A stretch of 62,697 bases of DNA from JBBQZU01 sp038207425 (GCA_038207425.1 JBBQZU010000020.1:1-62697), one strand, 5' to 3'. Positions 8,638-18,329 are shown, counted from the stretch's first letter. Numbers and translations: made by a program. Notes: generated by a model from the sequence alone, not told the origin.

Positions 8638-11600
8638 ATGAAATCACTCCATATTCTGCTTTTTCTCGCTTTTATTCGCCTTTCGGCAAATACATACGCC
8701 CAGTACCGGCCATCAGAAGCAGAAATTAATTCGCTGCCTGAATGGGCGCAGAAAATGTACAGTGCACAACCCAATTATTTTGAGGTGGAGACCCTATATA
8801 TGGATTACTACAGGGAGCACACTTTCGTGAAAAATTTCCATACCCAATACTACAAGCGCTGGAAGCGAAGGGTGATCAATAATGTGGATGAAAATGGATG
8901 GATACATTTCCCTACCGAAGCTGAATTTGCCGAAAGGCAGAAAGCCTACCTGCAAAAACAACCCGCTGAGAAAAGCTCTGACTGGAGCGCTGTGGGCCCC
9001 ATAAACCTGCAAGCCATTCAAGGCGGCCAGGCAAGCAGCCAAAGCAATATATATTGCATTGACCAGTCGCTCACCAACCCCGACATACTCTTCAGTGGCA
9101 CCGAGCCGGGCGAAGTATTTAAGAGTACCAACGGAGGCCTTACCTGGAGCTGCGCTTCACTGGGCAATTACTTTGGCAGCGGTAGCTCTCAGATTTGGGG
9201 CGTAGGCGTTACAGCCGTAGCCATCAGTACCGATAATCCCGATGTAGTATATATTGGCGCCGATGGCGGGGTTTTTAAAACCACCGATGGGGGCCAAAGT
9301 TGGAGCAATACCCTTCCACAAAGCGATTTTGGCGTAAACGAAATTCTGGTACATCCCGATGATGCCAACTTGGTATTCGCATGCACCGATAAAGGCCTTT
9401 ACCGCAGTAACAATGCTGGTACCGACTGGACCCAACTTTACACCCACAAAAGCTACGATATCAAGTGCAATACCGGCAATAGTACTGAAATGTATCTGGT
9501 AAAAAACAACCCTTCGCTGATCATCTGCCAGTTTCTCAAAAGCACCGATATGGGTGACACCTGGGCCGTGCAGAGCGATGGTTGGTACACCAGCAGCAAT
9601 CCGGCCCGCTTTGATGGCGGCGCGAGGCTGGCAGTAACCCTCGCTGATCCAGGCAGGGTATACGCCTACCTTATTGGCGATTCAAAACCGAACGACTTAG
9701 GGTATATTGGCCTGTATAGCAGCAGCGATGGCGGCGAAACCTGGACATTGCCCAACGGCCCTATTGGCGGCCCATTTACCACTACACATCCCAATCTCGC
9801 TACCGGTTCGCCAGACTGGGATTACAACCAGGGATTTTACAATTGTGCGCTTATGGCCTCTGAAACCAATGCTGATCACGTGCTTATCGGCGGACTCAAT
9901 CTCTGGAGATCGAACAATGGCGGCGCCACCTTCTCATCTGTAGCCGGCTATGTAGGCGGGCCTCTAAGTTTGCACGTAGATATGCAGGATTTTCGGGCCG
10001 TTAATGGCACCTACTGGGTAACTACCGATGGTGGCATATACCGGTCTACAAACTTCTTCACCTCACAACCCGAGTTTAGAATGAACGGCCTGCGAGCAAG
10101 CGATTATTGGGGTTTTGGAAGTGGCTGGAATGAAGATGTGCTTGTAGGCGGCTTATACCACAATGGCAATCTGGCATGGCATGAGAACTATGGTGAGGGC
10201 AACTTCCTCGAGCTTGGCGGTGGCGAAGATGCAACGGGCTATGTGAATCCCGGCAACAATCGCAAAACCTACTATTCTGATATTGGTGGTGTGGTGCTTC
10301 CGGCAAATATTACAGGGCCGGTATCGTACTTCAGTATGGGCAACTTCCCCAATCAAACATACTTTGCAGCAGAGTCGAGCGAAATGGAATTTCACCCGAA
10401 TTGCTACAACGTAGCCTATATCGGAAAAGAGAACAAAATATGGCGTACCACTGATGGCGGCGCATCATACAGTTTGCTCTACACCTTTGGAAGCAATGTA
10501 AATAATCAGGTGAAGTACATTGAGATCAGCTCCTCAAATCCTGATGTAATATACCTCAATCAGCAACCCGCTTCGGGCAGTGTTGGTACGCTGTGGAAAA
10601 CAACAAACGGCGGTGCAAGCTGGACTTCGGTAAGCATACCGGCAGGCAATAGCAGGCGCATGCTGCAGACACTAAATCCTGCCGACGAAAACGAATTATG
10701 GATAGCCTACCCGGGAGGAAACAATACTGCTAAAATTTATAAAACCACCAATGGCGGACTCAACTGGAGCAACCTGACTACACCTGTATTGAGCAACGAA
10801 TCAGTGCAGGCCATAGTGCATATTGCCGGCACCGATGGCGGAATATATTACGGCACCGAAAAGTCAGTATACTACCGCAATAATAGCATGGGCGATTGGG
10901 TGATAGACAATGCCGGCCTGCCCACCTTTTTCAATACCAATATCGCAAGGCCACTCTACCGCGACAATAAAATTCGTATTGCCTCCTACGGCAAGGGCAT
11001 TTGGGAAAGCGCAATGCACGAAGATCCTGCTGCACCGATTGCACGCATTACAGTGGATAGGCTGTCGCAAAATGTACTCTGCAATCTGGAGCCATTCTAC
11101 TTTGAAGACTTTTCATTTCTCAACCATGAAAATGCCACCTGGAATTGGACATTTGAATCGGGCGAGCCAGCAACTTCGATGCTTCGCAATCCTGTGGTTA
11201 CATTTTCTGAATCGGGAAGTTTTAAGGCATACCTTACCGTAACCGATGGCAATGGCATGCAAAGCAGCGACTCACTGTGGGTGAGCGTGGCTTACCTGGA
11301 GCCATCACCCATTGTTTCAGAAGGTTTTCAGGGCGATTTTCCACCATTGGGTTGGAGCATATTTGATCAGAATGGCTCAGGGCAATGGTCGGTTGCGAAT
11401 GTGGGTGGTTACGGCCAATCGAGTCAGAGTAGCGTTTTTAGAAACTTTGATATCGACTCACAAGGTTCTTATGATGATTTAAGGTTTCAATTCTCTACAC
11501 TGAACGCCACCTTATCGCAACTTGCATTTGATGTAGCATACGCTCCCTATGGCGGGCAGTACAGCGATACACTCGCCGTAGAGCTATCCACTGACTGCGG

Positions 11601-12093
11601 CAACAGCTTTGTGGAGCTTTTCCGACAGGGTGGTGCCACCATTGCTACGGCGCCTGCCAATAACCAGCCCTTTTCACCAAATGCCACACAGTGGAATACC
11701 ATCAACATCAACCTCGATGAATACTTGGGCGAGAGCGACTTATTGATTGCTTTCAGAAATATAGGCCACTGGGGCAATAATATGTACATTGATAATGTGA
11801 ACCTCCAAACCAATTTAATAAGCGCCGTTCAAAACACACCCGCACAAGATGCCGGAGTATATCCCAATCCATTATCTGCGGGTGCTGTCTTAAACATCCA
11901 TTTGCCCGAAGGCTATAGCAAAGGCGATGTGGCGCTTCGCCTTATTCACCTTTCAGGAAAAACGGTGTGGAGCAAACGGGGAACAGGACTTAATCAGGTA
12001 GAAATACCATCAGTCCTTTCTACAGGCAATTATATTCTCAATATTTCCACCCCCGGTAAAATCTGGAACAAGGTAGTTGTCGTGGTGAAATAA
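8638..12093 (+). CDS. Secreted BNR/sortilin-like propeller protein with PKD and T9SS type A sorting domains
   Basis: The protein has 1151 residues. A signal peptide (MKSLHILLFLAFIRLSANTYA) is followed from about residue 130 to 800 by many repeats of the form VFKTTDGGQSWSN, the Asp-box/BNR signature of sialidase- and sortilin-type beta-propellers. A PKD domain (about 805-890, WNWTFESGEPAT...NPVVTFSESGSF) and a jelly-roll 'choice-of-anchor J'-like domain (about 895-1065) follow. The C-terminal T9SS sorting domain starts at VYPNP, about residue 1075. It should be exported and anchored to, or released from, the cell surface. The start at 8638 is set by the signal peptide and the promoter just upstream. 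Enzyme activity is not evident; binding or adhesion is as likely. Confidence 0.88.
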   Translation: MKSLHILLFLAFIRLSANTYAQYRPSEAEINSLPEWAQKMYSAQPNYFEVETLYMDYYREHTFVKNFHTQYYKRWKRRVINNVDENGWIHFPTEAEFAERQKAYLQKQPAEKSSDWSAVGPINLQAIQGGQASSQSNIYCIDQSLTNPDILFSGTEPGEVFKSTNGGLTWSCASLGNYFGSGSSQIWGVGVTAVAISTDNPDVVYIGADGGVFKTTDGGQSWSNTLPQSDFGVNEILVHPDDANLVFACTDKGLYRSNNAGTDWTQLYTHKSYDIKCNTGNSTEMYLVKNNPSLIICQFLKSTDMGDTWAVQSDGWYTSSNPARFDGGARLAVTLADPGRVYAYLIGDSKPNDLGYIGLYSSSDGGETWTLPNGPIGGPFTTTHPNLATGSPDWDYNQGFYNCALMASETNADHVLIGGLNLWRSNNGGATFSSVAGYVGGPLSLHVDMQDFRAVNGTYWVTTDGGIYRSTNFFTSQPEFRMNGLRASDYWGFGSGWNEDVLVGGLYHNGNLAWHENYGEGNFLELGGGEDATGYVNPGNNRKTYYSDIGGVVLPANITGPVSYFSMGNFPNQTYFAAESSEMEFHPNCYNVAYIGKENKIWRTTDGGASYSLLYTFGSNVNNQVKYIEISSSNPDVIYLNQQPASGSVGTLWKTTNGGASWTSVSIPAGNSRRMLQTLNPADENELWIAYPGGNNTAKIYKTTNGGLNWSNLTTPVLSNESVQAIVHIAGTDGGIYYGTEKSVYYRNNSMGDWVIDNAGLPTFFNTNIARPLYRDNKIRIASYGKGIWESAMHEDPAAPIARITVDRLSQNVLCNLEPFYFEDFSFLNHENATWNWTFESGEPATSMLRNPVVTFSESGSFKAYLTVTDGNGMQSSDSLWVSVAYLEPSPIVSEGFQGDFPPLGWSIFDQNGSGQWSVANVGGYGQSSQSSVFRNFDIDSQGSYDDLRFQFSTLNATLSQLAFDVAYAPYGGQYSDTLAVELSTDCGNSFVELFRQGGATIATAPANNQPFSPNATQWNTININLDEYLGESDLLIAFRNIGHWGNNMYIDNVNLQTNLISAVQNTPAQDAGVYPNPLSAGAVLNIHLPEGYSKGDVALRLIHLSGKTVWSKRGTGLNQVEIPSVLSTGNYILNISTPGKIWNKVVVVVK

Positions 12094-12217
12094 TTCTACC
12101 CAAAGCACGAGCTACCGATCTATTTACTGGCATGTAATAGGCAAATCTTTTAGCCTATAACTTGCTGTAAAGCAAACTTAAAACTATATTTATGCCTATT
12201 AACCAATAACTGCAACC

Positions 12218-14971
12218 ATGAGAACTGCTGGACTAATAAGATTTGTTTTTGTTTTTTCGACCATCTGTAGTGCAGTAGTTGCCTATGGGCAAAATGTAAC
12301 TATCACTGACTATAAGGTCAACATCCTCGACCAGAATGGAGAGACTTTCGACGGGGTATTCAAACCCAATGCAAATACAAACGTGGCAGTTCAGGATGGG
12401 CTTACAACCTATAATGGCTATCAATACGCCGGCTATTTTAATTCAGACCACAGGCTTTGCCTTGCCCGAAGATTGGTAACACAAAAAAACTGGCAGAAAA
12501 TAATCTTTACTGATTATCTCAAAACCAGCACCGATAGCCATAATGGAATTTCGCTTGGCATATGCGCCAATGATGGCACCATACATATTGCCTTCGATCA
12601 CCACGCCAATGCTTTAAAATACAAAGTTTCAGTACCCGACCTAGTCAATAATCCAGGAGCCTTTACATGGGATGAAAATCTGTTTTCGCCGGTGCGCAAT
12701 TACCTGATCGAAGGGCAAGCGCTTAGCCTGCTCACCTACCCACGCTTCGTGCCCACACCCGATGGAAATCTCCAATTCTATTACCGTCATAACTATCCGG
12801 GCAATGGCGATTGCCGCATCGTTTTTTATGATGGCGTGACATCAACATGGAATACAAATGAAATTTTCATTTCGAAGGCAGGAGTTTACTTTAACCAAAC
12901 CACTGGTAATTCGAATAGCCGCAGTCAGTATCACAACCATATCATGTTTGACGATCAAGGCACCCTGCACACCACTTTTACCTGGAGGGAAGTAAACCAG
13001 GGTTCAGGTACACAATACAACCACGATATTGGCTATCTCTTCTCCGAAGATGGCGGCGTGACATGGATGAGCAATAATTACACGAAAGTGGCTGATGTAA
13101 ATACCGGCCTGAAAGCTACCTACTTTTCACCCGGTATCGTCGTAGCCAATATCGCTCCTGAGATGCAAATGATCAACGATCAGGCACATTCTGTTGACCG
13201 AAAAGGAAGGGTGCACGTAATTGTAAACCACCGAGATACCCCCGCCGCAACGCCAGGTATTTTTGGTGCGGGGTTTTACAAACACCATTACCGCAACGCC
13301 CTGGGTGTATGGAAGGTAAGTATGCTGCCTTTTCAGGGAGCCAGGCCAAAGATGCTCAGCGATGCACAGGGCAACTTGTTTCTGCTCTATATTTTTCAAG
13401 GCAAATTGCACATTATTACAGCATCGCCTGCCGATGATTATGTAAAATGGTCGCTCATCTTTCAGGAAACCATACCTGCCGCATCATTTATCATGGACAC
13501 CCACAGACTTTATAACCACGGTGAAATTAGTATACTTACCCAGCAAGCACCGGCAGTTTTGGGCGACCCTACACCTATCTACGTGGTAGATTTTAAACTG
13601 GAATACAGCGAAGATTGCTACAAAAACAATACACCTTGCGAGCAGACTACAGTGAACCTGTCGCCTACTGACGATGCCAGTGTAAGGGGTGGTCAGTATG
13701 CCGATGTGAATTATGGAAGTGAAAATCAACTTGCGGTTAAAAAAGCCGCTGTAAATACACAAAACCACCTTGAAACTTTTTTGCGGTTTAACATCAATGA
13801 ACTCAAAGGAAAGAGCAAAATATTAAATGCCAAACTCAGGCTACACGTGAAAAATTACAGCGGACAGGGCGTGATAAATACACAACAGGAGCTACATTAC
13901 TGCGAGAGCAATTTCTGGACGGAAATAATGCTAAAATATAATTCGCCACTGAAGCCCGCTTTTACGGAACTTATAGATGTACAGCAGGGAAGCACCACTT
14001 TCGTAGAATGGGACCTCACCAACCTACTTCAGGCTCAAGTGCTGAATGAAAGCTGGCTTACCCTCGCTATCGCCGAAATGAATAATACCAACGGGTTCAT
14101 CACCTTTCATTCAAAAGAATCAGGCAATGCATCCAAGCGCCCTCAACTGATTGTAACCCTTGCCAAAAATTATATTACCCCGCTTGATGATACATACGCC
14201 CGTGGAGGCGTACATGCAGGAGCAAGCCACGGCAGCGAAATAGAGGTTGTGATAAAAGACGACGGCAATGACAGTTTCGATCGCATTGCATTTCTAAAAT
14301 TTGATGTGTCAGATTATGCAGGGCAACCCGTAGAACGCGTGTTTCTGCAAATGCAACGCAAGGCAATGTCTTCCGCAGCTCCGACCACTCCATTTGCGGC
14401 ACATTTTGTAGCAGATGATAACTGGGAAGAGCAATCGCTAAATTGGAATAACAAACCCGAATACGAAGCTGCGGCCCTTTCAGGTGAGTTTGGACGAGGC
14501 ATGATGGATTGGGATGTAACCGATGCATTTATGGATGAAGCAAATGGCGATGGAGTGTTATCGCTTGCGCTGAAAAGTAACCGCCTTGGCTCTTTGCGGA
14601 ATATAAATCTTTTTTCCAAGAATGAAAACAACGCGACGCGACACCCGAAGCTCATTATACGCTACAGTAGCACTTCTCCCACGGCCCAAATTGCTTCGCC
14701 CTACATTTCGCAGAACTCATGGCCAAATAATCCGGAACTCGCCGTATTCCCAAACCCCGCCGATGATGATTTCACAACGCTCTTGCAAAATGAAATTTCT
14801 GGAATAGCTACGCTTTACAGCATTTCAGGAGCAGTGGTGAAACAACTTAATCTCACCGCGGCAAGTCAATTTATTATTCAGGTAAATGACTTGCAACCCG
14901 GTATTTATTTACTCAGAATTGAAGACCTGGAAAATAATAAAGTGCTCACTGAAAAGGTGGTGAAAAGGTAA
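12218..14971 (+). CDS. Secreted BNR-4 repeat protein with two DNRLRE domains and T9SS sorting domain
   Basis: The protein has 917 residues. A signal peptide (VFVFSTICSAVVAYGQ) precedes a large region (about 40-460) resembling the BNR-4 repeat family, a propeller often found in polysaccharide-acting secreted proteins (TYPRFVPTPDGNLQFYYRH, DDQGTLHTTFTWRE, DAQGNLFLLYIF). Two DNRLRE-type domains follow, beginning DDASVRGGQYADVNYGS (about 483) and DDTYARGGVHAGASHGS (about 656); such domains bind carbohydrate in some proteins. The T9SS type A tail begins VFPNPADDD (about 842) and ends KVVKR. It lies 125 bp after another T9SS gene on the same strand. A role in polysaccharide degradation or binding is inferred from domain company. 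Confidence 0.85.
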   Translation: MRTAGLIRFVFVFSTICSAVVAYGQNVTITDYKVNILDQNGETFDGVFKPNANTNVAVQDGLTTYNGYQYAGYFNSDHRLCLARRLVTQKNWQKIIFTDYLKTSTDSHNGISLGICANDGTIHIAFDHHANALKYKVSVPDLVNNPGAFTWDENLFSPVRNYLIEGQALSLLTYPRFVPTPDGNLQFYYRHNYPGNGDCRIVFYDGVTSTWNTNEIFISKAGVYFNQTTGNSNSRSQYHNHIMFDDQGTLHTTFTWREVNQGSGTQYNHDIGYLFSEDGGVTWMSNNYTKVADVNTGLKATYFSPGIVVANIAPEMQMINDQAHSVDRKGRVHVIVNHRDTPAATPGIFGAGFYKHHYRNALGVWKVSMLPFQGARPKMLSDAQGNLFLLYIFQGKLHIITASPADDYVKWSLIFQETIPAASFIMDTHRLYNHGEISILTQQAPAVLGDPTPIYVVDFKLEYSEDCYKNNTPCEQTTVNLSPTDDASVRGGQYADVNYGSENQLAVKKAAVNTQNHLETFLRFNINELKGKSKILNAKLRLHVKNYSGQGVINTQQELHYCESNFWTEIMLKYNSPLKPAFTELIDVQQGSTTFVEWDLTNLLQAQVLNESWLTLAIAEMNNTNGFITFHSKESGNASKRPQLIVTLAKNYITPLDDTYARGGVHAGASHGSEIEVVIKDDGNDSFDRIAFLKFDVSDYAGQPVERVFLQMQRKAMSSAAPTTPFAAHFVADDNWEEQSLNWNNKPEYEAAALSGEFGRGMMDWDVTDAFMDEANGDGVLSLALKSNRLGSLRNINLFSKNENNATRHPKLIIRYSSTSPTAQIASPYISQNSWPNNPELAVFPNPADDDFTTLLQNEISGIATLYSISGAVVKQLNLTAASQFIIQVNDLQPGIYLLRIEDLENNKVLTEKVVKR

Positions 14972-15002
14972 TTTAGTTGCGTTTATTCAAGGTACTGCCG
15001 AT

Positions 15003-15032
15003 GCCGTAAAATGAACATTTTCATTTTACGGC
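15003..15032. repeat. Perfect 13-bp hairpin without T-run
   Basis: GCCGTAAAATGAA at 15003-15015 and its exact reverse complement at 15020-15032 flank a 4-base loop. It lies 32 bp after the stop of the preceding T9SS gene and may stabilise or end that transcript, though the T-run of a classical terminator is absent. Confidence 0.7.
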
Positions 15033-15240
15033 CAGTATCAAAACATCTCCGGCAGGTTCAGGAATATGCCTTCGGCGCCATTTGCTCCAAAGCCAAAAGA
15101 GAGCGATGCAAAGAACCTAAAATATCAAACAGCAGCGATTCCGGTTTATCATTTCCAGCCAGTACAAAGCGTAAAATCGAAAAAATTCCATCCGATCATT
15201 CATTCGAATGAACTACAAAAAACCTGAAAAACAAAACCGA

Positions 15241-15510
15241 TCAATACTGTGGGGGTAGCATCTCATAACCCAACCGCCTCAGCATATCTGCTTCATTATA
15301 CAGGGTAATACTCCTTACAATCTTGTCGTTTTCAATCAGGTAATTGGTGTTCGCCCAAATAGTATCTTCTTCACCACTTTTGTAAACGATTCGAAGTTCA
15401 GCCCAGTTACCCACCCATTCTCCTTTCTCGTTGCCTTCCAGAATGGCAATTGGTGCAAATTTGGATTTACGGCCGCTGCGCTTTAGCTGATTCTGAAAAA
15501 ATGGCGACAT
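15241..15510 (-). CDS. Small hypothetical protein, possibly truncated SnoaL/NTF2-like
   Basis: The protein has 89 residues with no signal peptide. The alternating strand pattern (GNWAELRIVYKSGEEDTIWANTNYLIENDKIVRSITLYNEADMLRRLGYEM) resembles the C-terminal beta-sheet of SnoaL/NTF2-fold proteins, where the last strand reads 'dGKI...yfD...ml..LG'. Those proteins are normally about 120-140 residues, so the N-terminal helices would be missing; upstream in-frame sequence is closed by a TGA four codons before the ATG. It could be a real short protein or the 3' remnant of a broken gene. Identity is a guess. Confidence 0.4.
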   Translation of the reverse strand: MSPFFQNQLKRSGRKSKFAPIAILEGNEKGEWVGNWAELRIVYKSGEEDTIWANTNYLIENDKIVRSITLYNEADMLRRLGYEMLPPQY

Positions 15511-15913
15511 AAACCTGCCGATTCAATTTGTAGCATCACGGCATAAATTCCCGCATGCCTTTGTGAAATATTTGCGCAGAAATTGTCGCATACTTTATGG
15601 TCATTCAGTATTTGTTCTTCCTAAAAACCACCTTTACATTCGATTCCAGCTAAAATAGCCAAAAGTTGGCATAGGCTGCACTCAAACCACATCCCCCGCC
15701 ATTTCACACTCTTACCGTTTACACCCGTTTAAATACGGATATAAACGGAACTACACGTTTATCATACGACTCACTAAATCACCCCACTACATCTTTGCAT
15801 CGTCGATTGACAATCACTGCTGCGGCGACGGCCAAGGCAAAACCAAAAACCCAAAAGCGATCACTCGCTTAAACAAAAACCAAATTCAAATAACCCTTAA
15901 AAAAGTTGAAGTC
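15511..15913. other. 403-bp regulatory intergenic region upstream of ssb
   Basis: No gene was seen. It contains the CCGTTTA/TAAACGG cluster described separately and a promoter-like box CATCTTTG at about 15789-15796, with one or two mismatches to TAnnTTTG. About 120 bp lie between this box and the first ssb, which would give a long 5' untranslated region. Confidence 0.5.
15715..15761. promoter_or_regulatory. Clustered CCGTTTA / TAAACGG operator-like repeats
   Basis: CCGTTTA occurs at 15715-15721 and 15725-15731, its inverse TAAACGG at 15742-15748, and CGTTTA again at 15756-15761. Direct and inverted copies at 10, 17 and 14 bp spacing look like binding sites for a dimeric regulator just upstream of the ssb promoter region. 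No regulator can be named. Confidence 0.45.
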
Positions 15914-16267
15914 ATGAACAATCTAGTAAACAAAGTACAACTTATCGGCCGCCTGGGATCTGACCCTGAAGTACGCAGCCTCGACAACGGTCGCAAAATG
16001 GCCAAATTCAGCATCGCAACTGATGAAAGCTACCGCGACAGTACCGGCAACAAAGTAGAAAATACCCAGTGGCACAATATTATAGCCTGGGGTCCAACTG
16101 CCGAATATGCCGAAAAGTATCTCAAAAAAGGACAACTCCTTGCACTTGAAGGAAAGCTCGTGAGCAATACCTACACCGATAAGGAAGGCAACAAGCGCTA
16201 CAGCACCGATGTGCATGCCAGCGAATTTATGATTCTTGCATCCAAAAAAGAAGCTGTAACAGAATAA
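15914..16267 (+). CDS. ssb: Single-stranded DNA-binding protein (short form, first copy)
   Basis: This 117-residue OB-fold protein (MNNLVNKVQLIGRLGSDPEVRSLDNGRKMAKFSIATDESY...WHNIIAWG) binds single-stranded DNA during replication and repair. It stops at about the end of the OB fold: the flexible linker and the acidic DDDIPF-type tip by which normal SSBs recruit partner proteins are absent (it ends KKEAVTE). Such short SSBs occur in Bacteroidota as accessory copies. A second ssb of the same type follows, but a terminator lies between them, so they may be expressed separately. The main housekeeping ssb is probably elsewhere. Confidence 0.92.
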   Translation: MNNLVNKVQLIGRLGSDPEVRSLDNGRKMAKFSIATDESYRDSTGNKVENTQWHNIIAWGPTAEYAEKYLKKGQLLALEGKLVSNTYTDKEGNKRYSTDVHASEFMILASKKEAVTE

Positions 16268-16276
16268 GTATACACA

Positions 16277-16330
16277 GCAGGGCTGCGTGGGCAGCACAGT
16301 GCGGTAGAGCAGCCCTGCGTGTTACTTTTT
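16277..16330 (+). terminator. Terminator after first ssb
   Basis: GCAGGGCTGC at 16277-16286 pairs with GCAGCCCTGC at 16309-16318 (10-bp perfect stem, 22-base loop), followed by a T-rich tract. It starts 10 bp after the ssb stop codon. Confidence 0.75.
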
Positions 16331-16438
16331 ATTCGGCAGTAAGTTATGTGGTCAGTGTATTTCGGGTATGCTAATAGGGCAACCCAAGACTCTCGACCCA
16401 AGACGCTCGCCCTAAAAAACCCAAAAAAAATCCATCCC

Positions 16439-16780
16439 ATGAACACCTTAGTAAATAAAGTACACCTTATAGGCCGCCTAGGCATGAACCCCGAAGTGCG
16501 AACCTTTGAAAATAAAAACACCATGGCACGTATGAGCCTCGCCACCGATGCCAGCTACCGCGATTCAGATGGCAAAAAAGTGCAGGAAGCACACTGGCAT
16601 ACCCTGGTAGCCTGGGGGAGCAACGCCAAAATAGCGGAGAAATACCTCAAGAAAGGCAAGGAAATAGCAGTACTTGGAAAACTTGTAAACCGCAGCTATA
16701 CCGATAAAGAAGGCAACAAACGAACCGCCACCGAAGTGCACGTGAACGAATTCAAAATGCTTGGTGGCAAGGAAGACTGA
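16439..16780 (+). CDS. Single-stranded DNA-binding protein (short form, second copy)
   Basis: The protein has 113 residues and is clearly a paralogue of the preceding gene, with the same MN(T/N)LVNKV(H/Q)LIGRLG start, ATD(A/E)SYRDS(D/T)G and (R/N)xYTDKEGNKR blocks. It also lacks the linker and acidic C-terminal tip (it ends GGKED). The start at 16439 is set by alignment with the first copy; the longer in-frame reading from 16346 adds unrelated residues. The two copies have diverged substantially and are separated by a terminator, so the pair is an old duplication rather than a recent one. Confidence 0.92.
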   Translation: MNTLVNKVHLIGRLGMNPEVRTFENKNTMARMSLATDASYRDSDGKKVQEAHWHTLVAWGSNAKIAEKYLKKGKEIAVLGKLVNRSYTDKEGNKRTATEVHVNEFKMLGGKED

Positions 16781-16836
16781 ACTCTGGCAATTGCCAACTA
16801 AAGTGCCAACGGCTAACCAAAAACCAACACACCCCG

Positions 16837-16864
16837 AAAGCGCAGCAAATTGCTGCGCTTTTTC
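16837..16864 (+). terminator. Terminator after second ssb
   Basis: AAAGCGCAGCA, a short loop and TGCTGCGCTTT form an 11-bp perfect stem, followed by further T residues. It lies 57 bp after the stop codon. Confidence 0.85.
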
Positions 16865-16994
16865 ATATTATACTAATTATCAAATTACATAAAGCAGACA
16901 ACTTTTGCTTACCTACGATCGTCTTTGTAGTGATCAAGACCGCCGCCAAGCCAATTGCCGGTGATGAAGTTAACCACCTTTAACCAAACCAATA

Positions 16995-18113
16995 ATGAAA
17001 AAACGCTACGCTACTCTCCTATTCATTGGGCTTTTTACCTTCATGCCAAGAACCTACGCTCAGATTGTGCTGCAGAGCAATCTCTCTGCTGAAACCCTGG
17101 TAAACCAGTTTTTTAACTCCGGCGTACTTGTAAGCCTTTCAAATATTACATTCAACGGTATACCGGCAGAGCTGGCACCCAACGAGCAAATTGCGCTCTT
17201 CTCAAATGGTTTGTCTGACAGCCTCGGCGTAGAATCAGGACTCATTATGGCTGCCACCAACGTAAACTGGCTGGCCGATTATAGTTTATTCTTCCAAGGG
17301 GAGCAGTTCTCTGACCCTGACCTTGCCGTGCTTGGCGGAGGACCGTCCTATACCTGCGCTGTTATCGAATTTGATGTACTGGTTGAAGCCGATATGCTCG
17401 CCTTTACTTATTTTTTTGCATCTGCTGAATATCAATCTTACACATGCAGCATATTCAATGATGCTTTTGGCTTTTTCATAAGTGGGCCGGGTATAAACGG
17501 ACCGTTCAGCAACAATTCCAAGAATATTGCAACCATACCGGGCACCGAAACCCCAATTGCAATAAACACTGTAAACAGCGGTAGCAGCACAGGTGGAGGC
17601 GAATCCACAATTTGCGAAGCAGCCAATCCAAATTGGCAAGCAGATTCTCAATACTTTGTTCAGAACATTGCTTATGTAGCAAGCTCAATTAATACAAATG
17701 GCTATACCTTGCCGTTCGAAGCTATAGTTGACGTAATAAATGGTGAAACATACCACATGAAATTGGCCGTTTGCAATATCATGGACATCGCCCTGCCATC
17801 GGCTGTATTCTTTGAAGAAGGTTCATTCGAAGGCCGCCTGGCAAGCAAAACGGTGAATCCAATAGCCATCGACTTGAATATCTACCCAAACCCCACCACG
17901 GATGCACTATACCTTACTGACCTCTGCAAGAATTGTAGCGAGAATGTAAGTATCAGCTTTATGAATTTACAAGGTCGCGAAGTAGCGCGCCACAGCGTGG
18001 CTCCACAAGGACAGATAGAAGTACCCATGCACGAACTTGAAAATGGACTTTACATCATCACTGCTTACAAAGGACAGCAGATGATAGGCCGCTCCAAAGT
18101 GGTAAAACGATAA
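16995..18113 (+). CDS. Secreted choice-of-anchor L protein with T9SS type A sorting domain
   Basis: The protein has 372 residues. The signal peptide (MKKRYATLLFIGLFTFMPRTYAQ) precedes a choice-of-anchor L domain (about 25-285). This is recognised by LVNQFFNSGVLVSLSNITFNG, the GLIMA and DPDLA segments, ALVEFDV-type strand (VIEFDVLVEADMLAFTYFFASAEY) and NDAFGFFISGPGI. The T9SS tail begins IYPNPTTDALYL at about residue 295. Such proteins are surface or matrix components of unknown ligand. A strong terminator follows 33 bp after the stop. Confidence 0.88.
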   Translation: MKKRYATLLFIGLFTFMPRTYAQIVLQSNLSAETLVNQFFNSGVLVSLSNITFNGIPAELAPNEQIALFSNGLSDSLGVESGLIMAATNVNWLADYSLFFQGEQFSDPDLAVLGGGPSYTCAVIEFDVLVEADMLAFTYFFASAEYQSYTCSIFNDAFGFFISGPGINGPFSNNSKNIATIPGTETPIAINTVNSGSSTGGGESTICEAANPNWQADSQYFVQNIAYVASSINTNGYTLPFEAIVDVINGETYHMKLAVCNIMDIALPSAVFFEEGSFEGRLASKTVNPIAIDLNIYPNPTTDALYLTDLCKNCSENVSISFMNLQGREVARHSVAPQGQIEVPMHELENGLYIITAYKGQQMIGRSKVVKR

Positions 18114-18146
18114 TTATTCAGAACCATCAACATTAAACAACCAGTG

Positions 18147-18175
18147 CGCGGACAAAAAGTCCGCGTATTTTTTTC
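18147..18175 (+). terminator. Terminator after the choice-of-anchor L gene
   Basis: CGCGGAC at 18147-18153, loop AAAAA, GTCCGCG at 18159-18165, then TATTTTTTT. A textbook intrinsic terminator. Confidence 0.93.
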
Positions 18176-18285
18176 TAATAATTTCAGAAATCGCTCCTTG
18201 CAGCGCAAGCAATAGTGAATGAAAAAGTTTCTACACACATGGCTGTCAAACACTTTCCATTTTTTTCAAACAATACATCAATGCC

Positions 18286-18320
18286 TTTGTTTTAATCATA
18301 TACTTTAAGTGTAACTTTGC
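18286..18320 (+). promoter_or_regulatory. his operon promoter (TTTG-22-TAACTTTGC)
   Basis: TTTG at 18286-18289 and TAACTTTG at 18312-18319 (exact TAnnTTTG, followed by C) are 22 bp apart, the same spacing as the promoter at 8586. Transcription should begin near 18325, only a few bases before the leader-peptide ATG at 18330. Confidence 0.8.
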
Positions 18321-18329
18321 AGCGCAACA

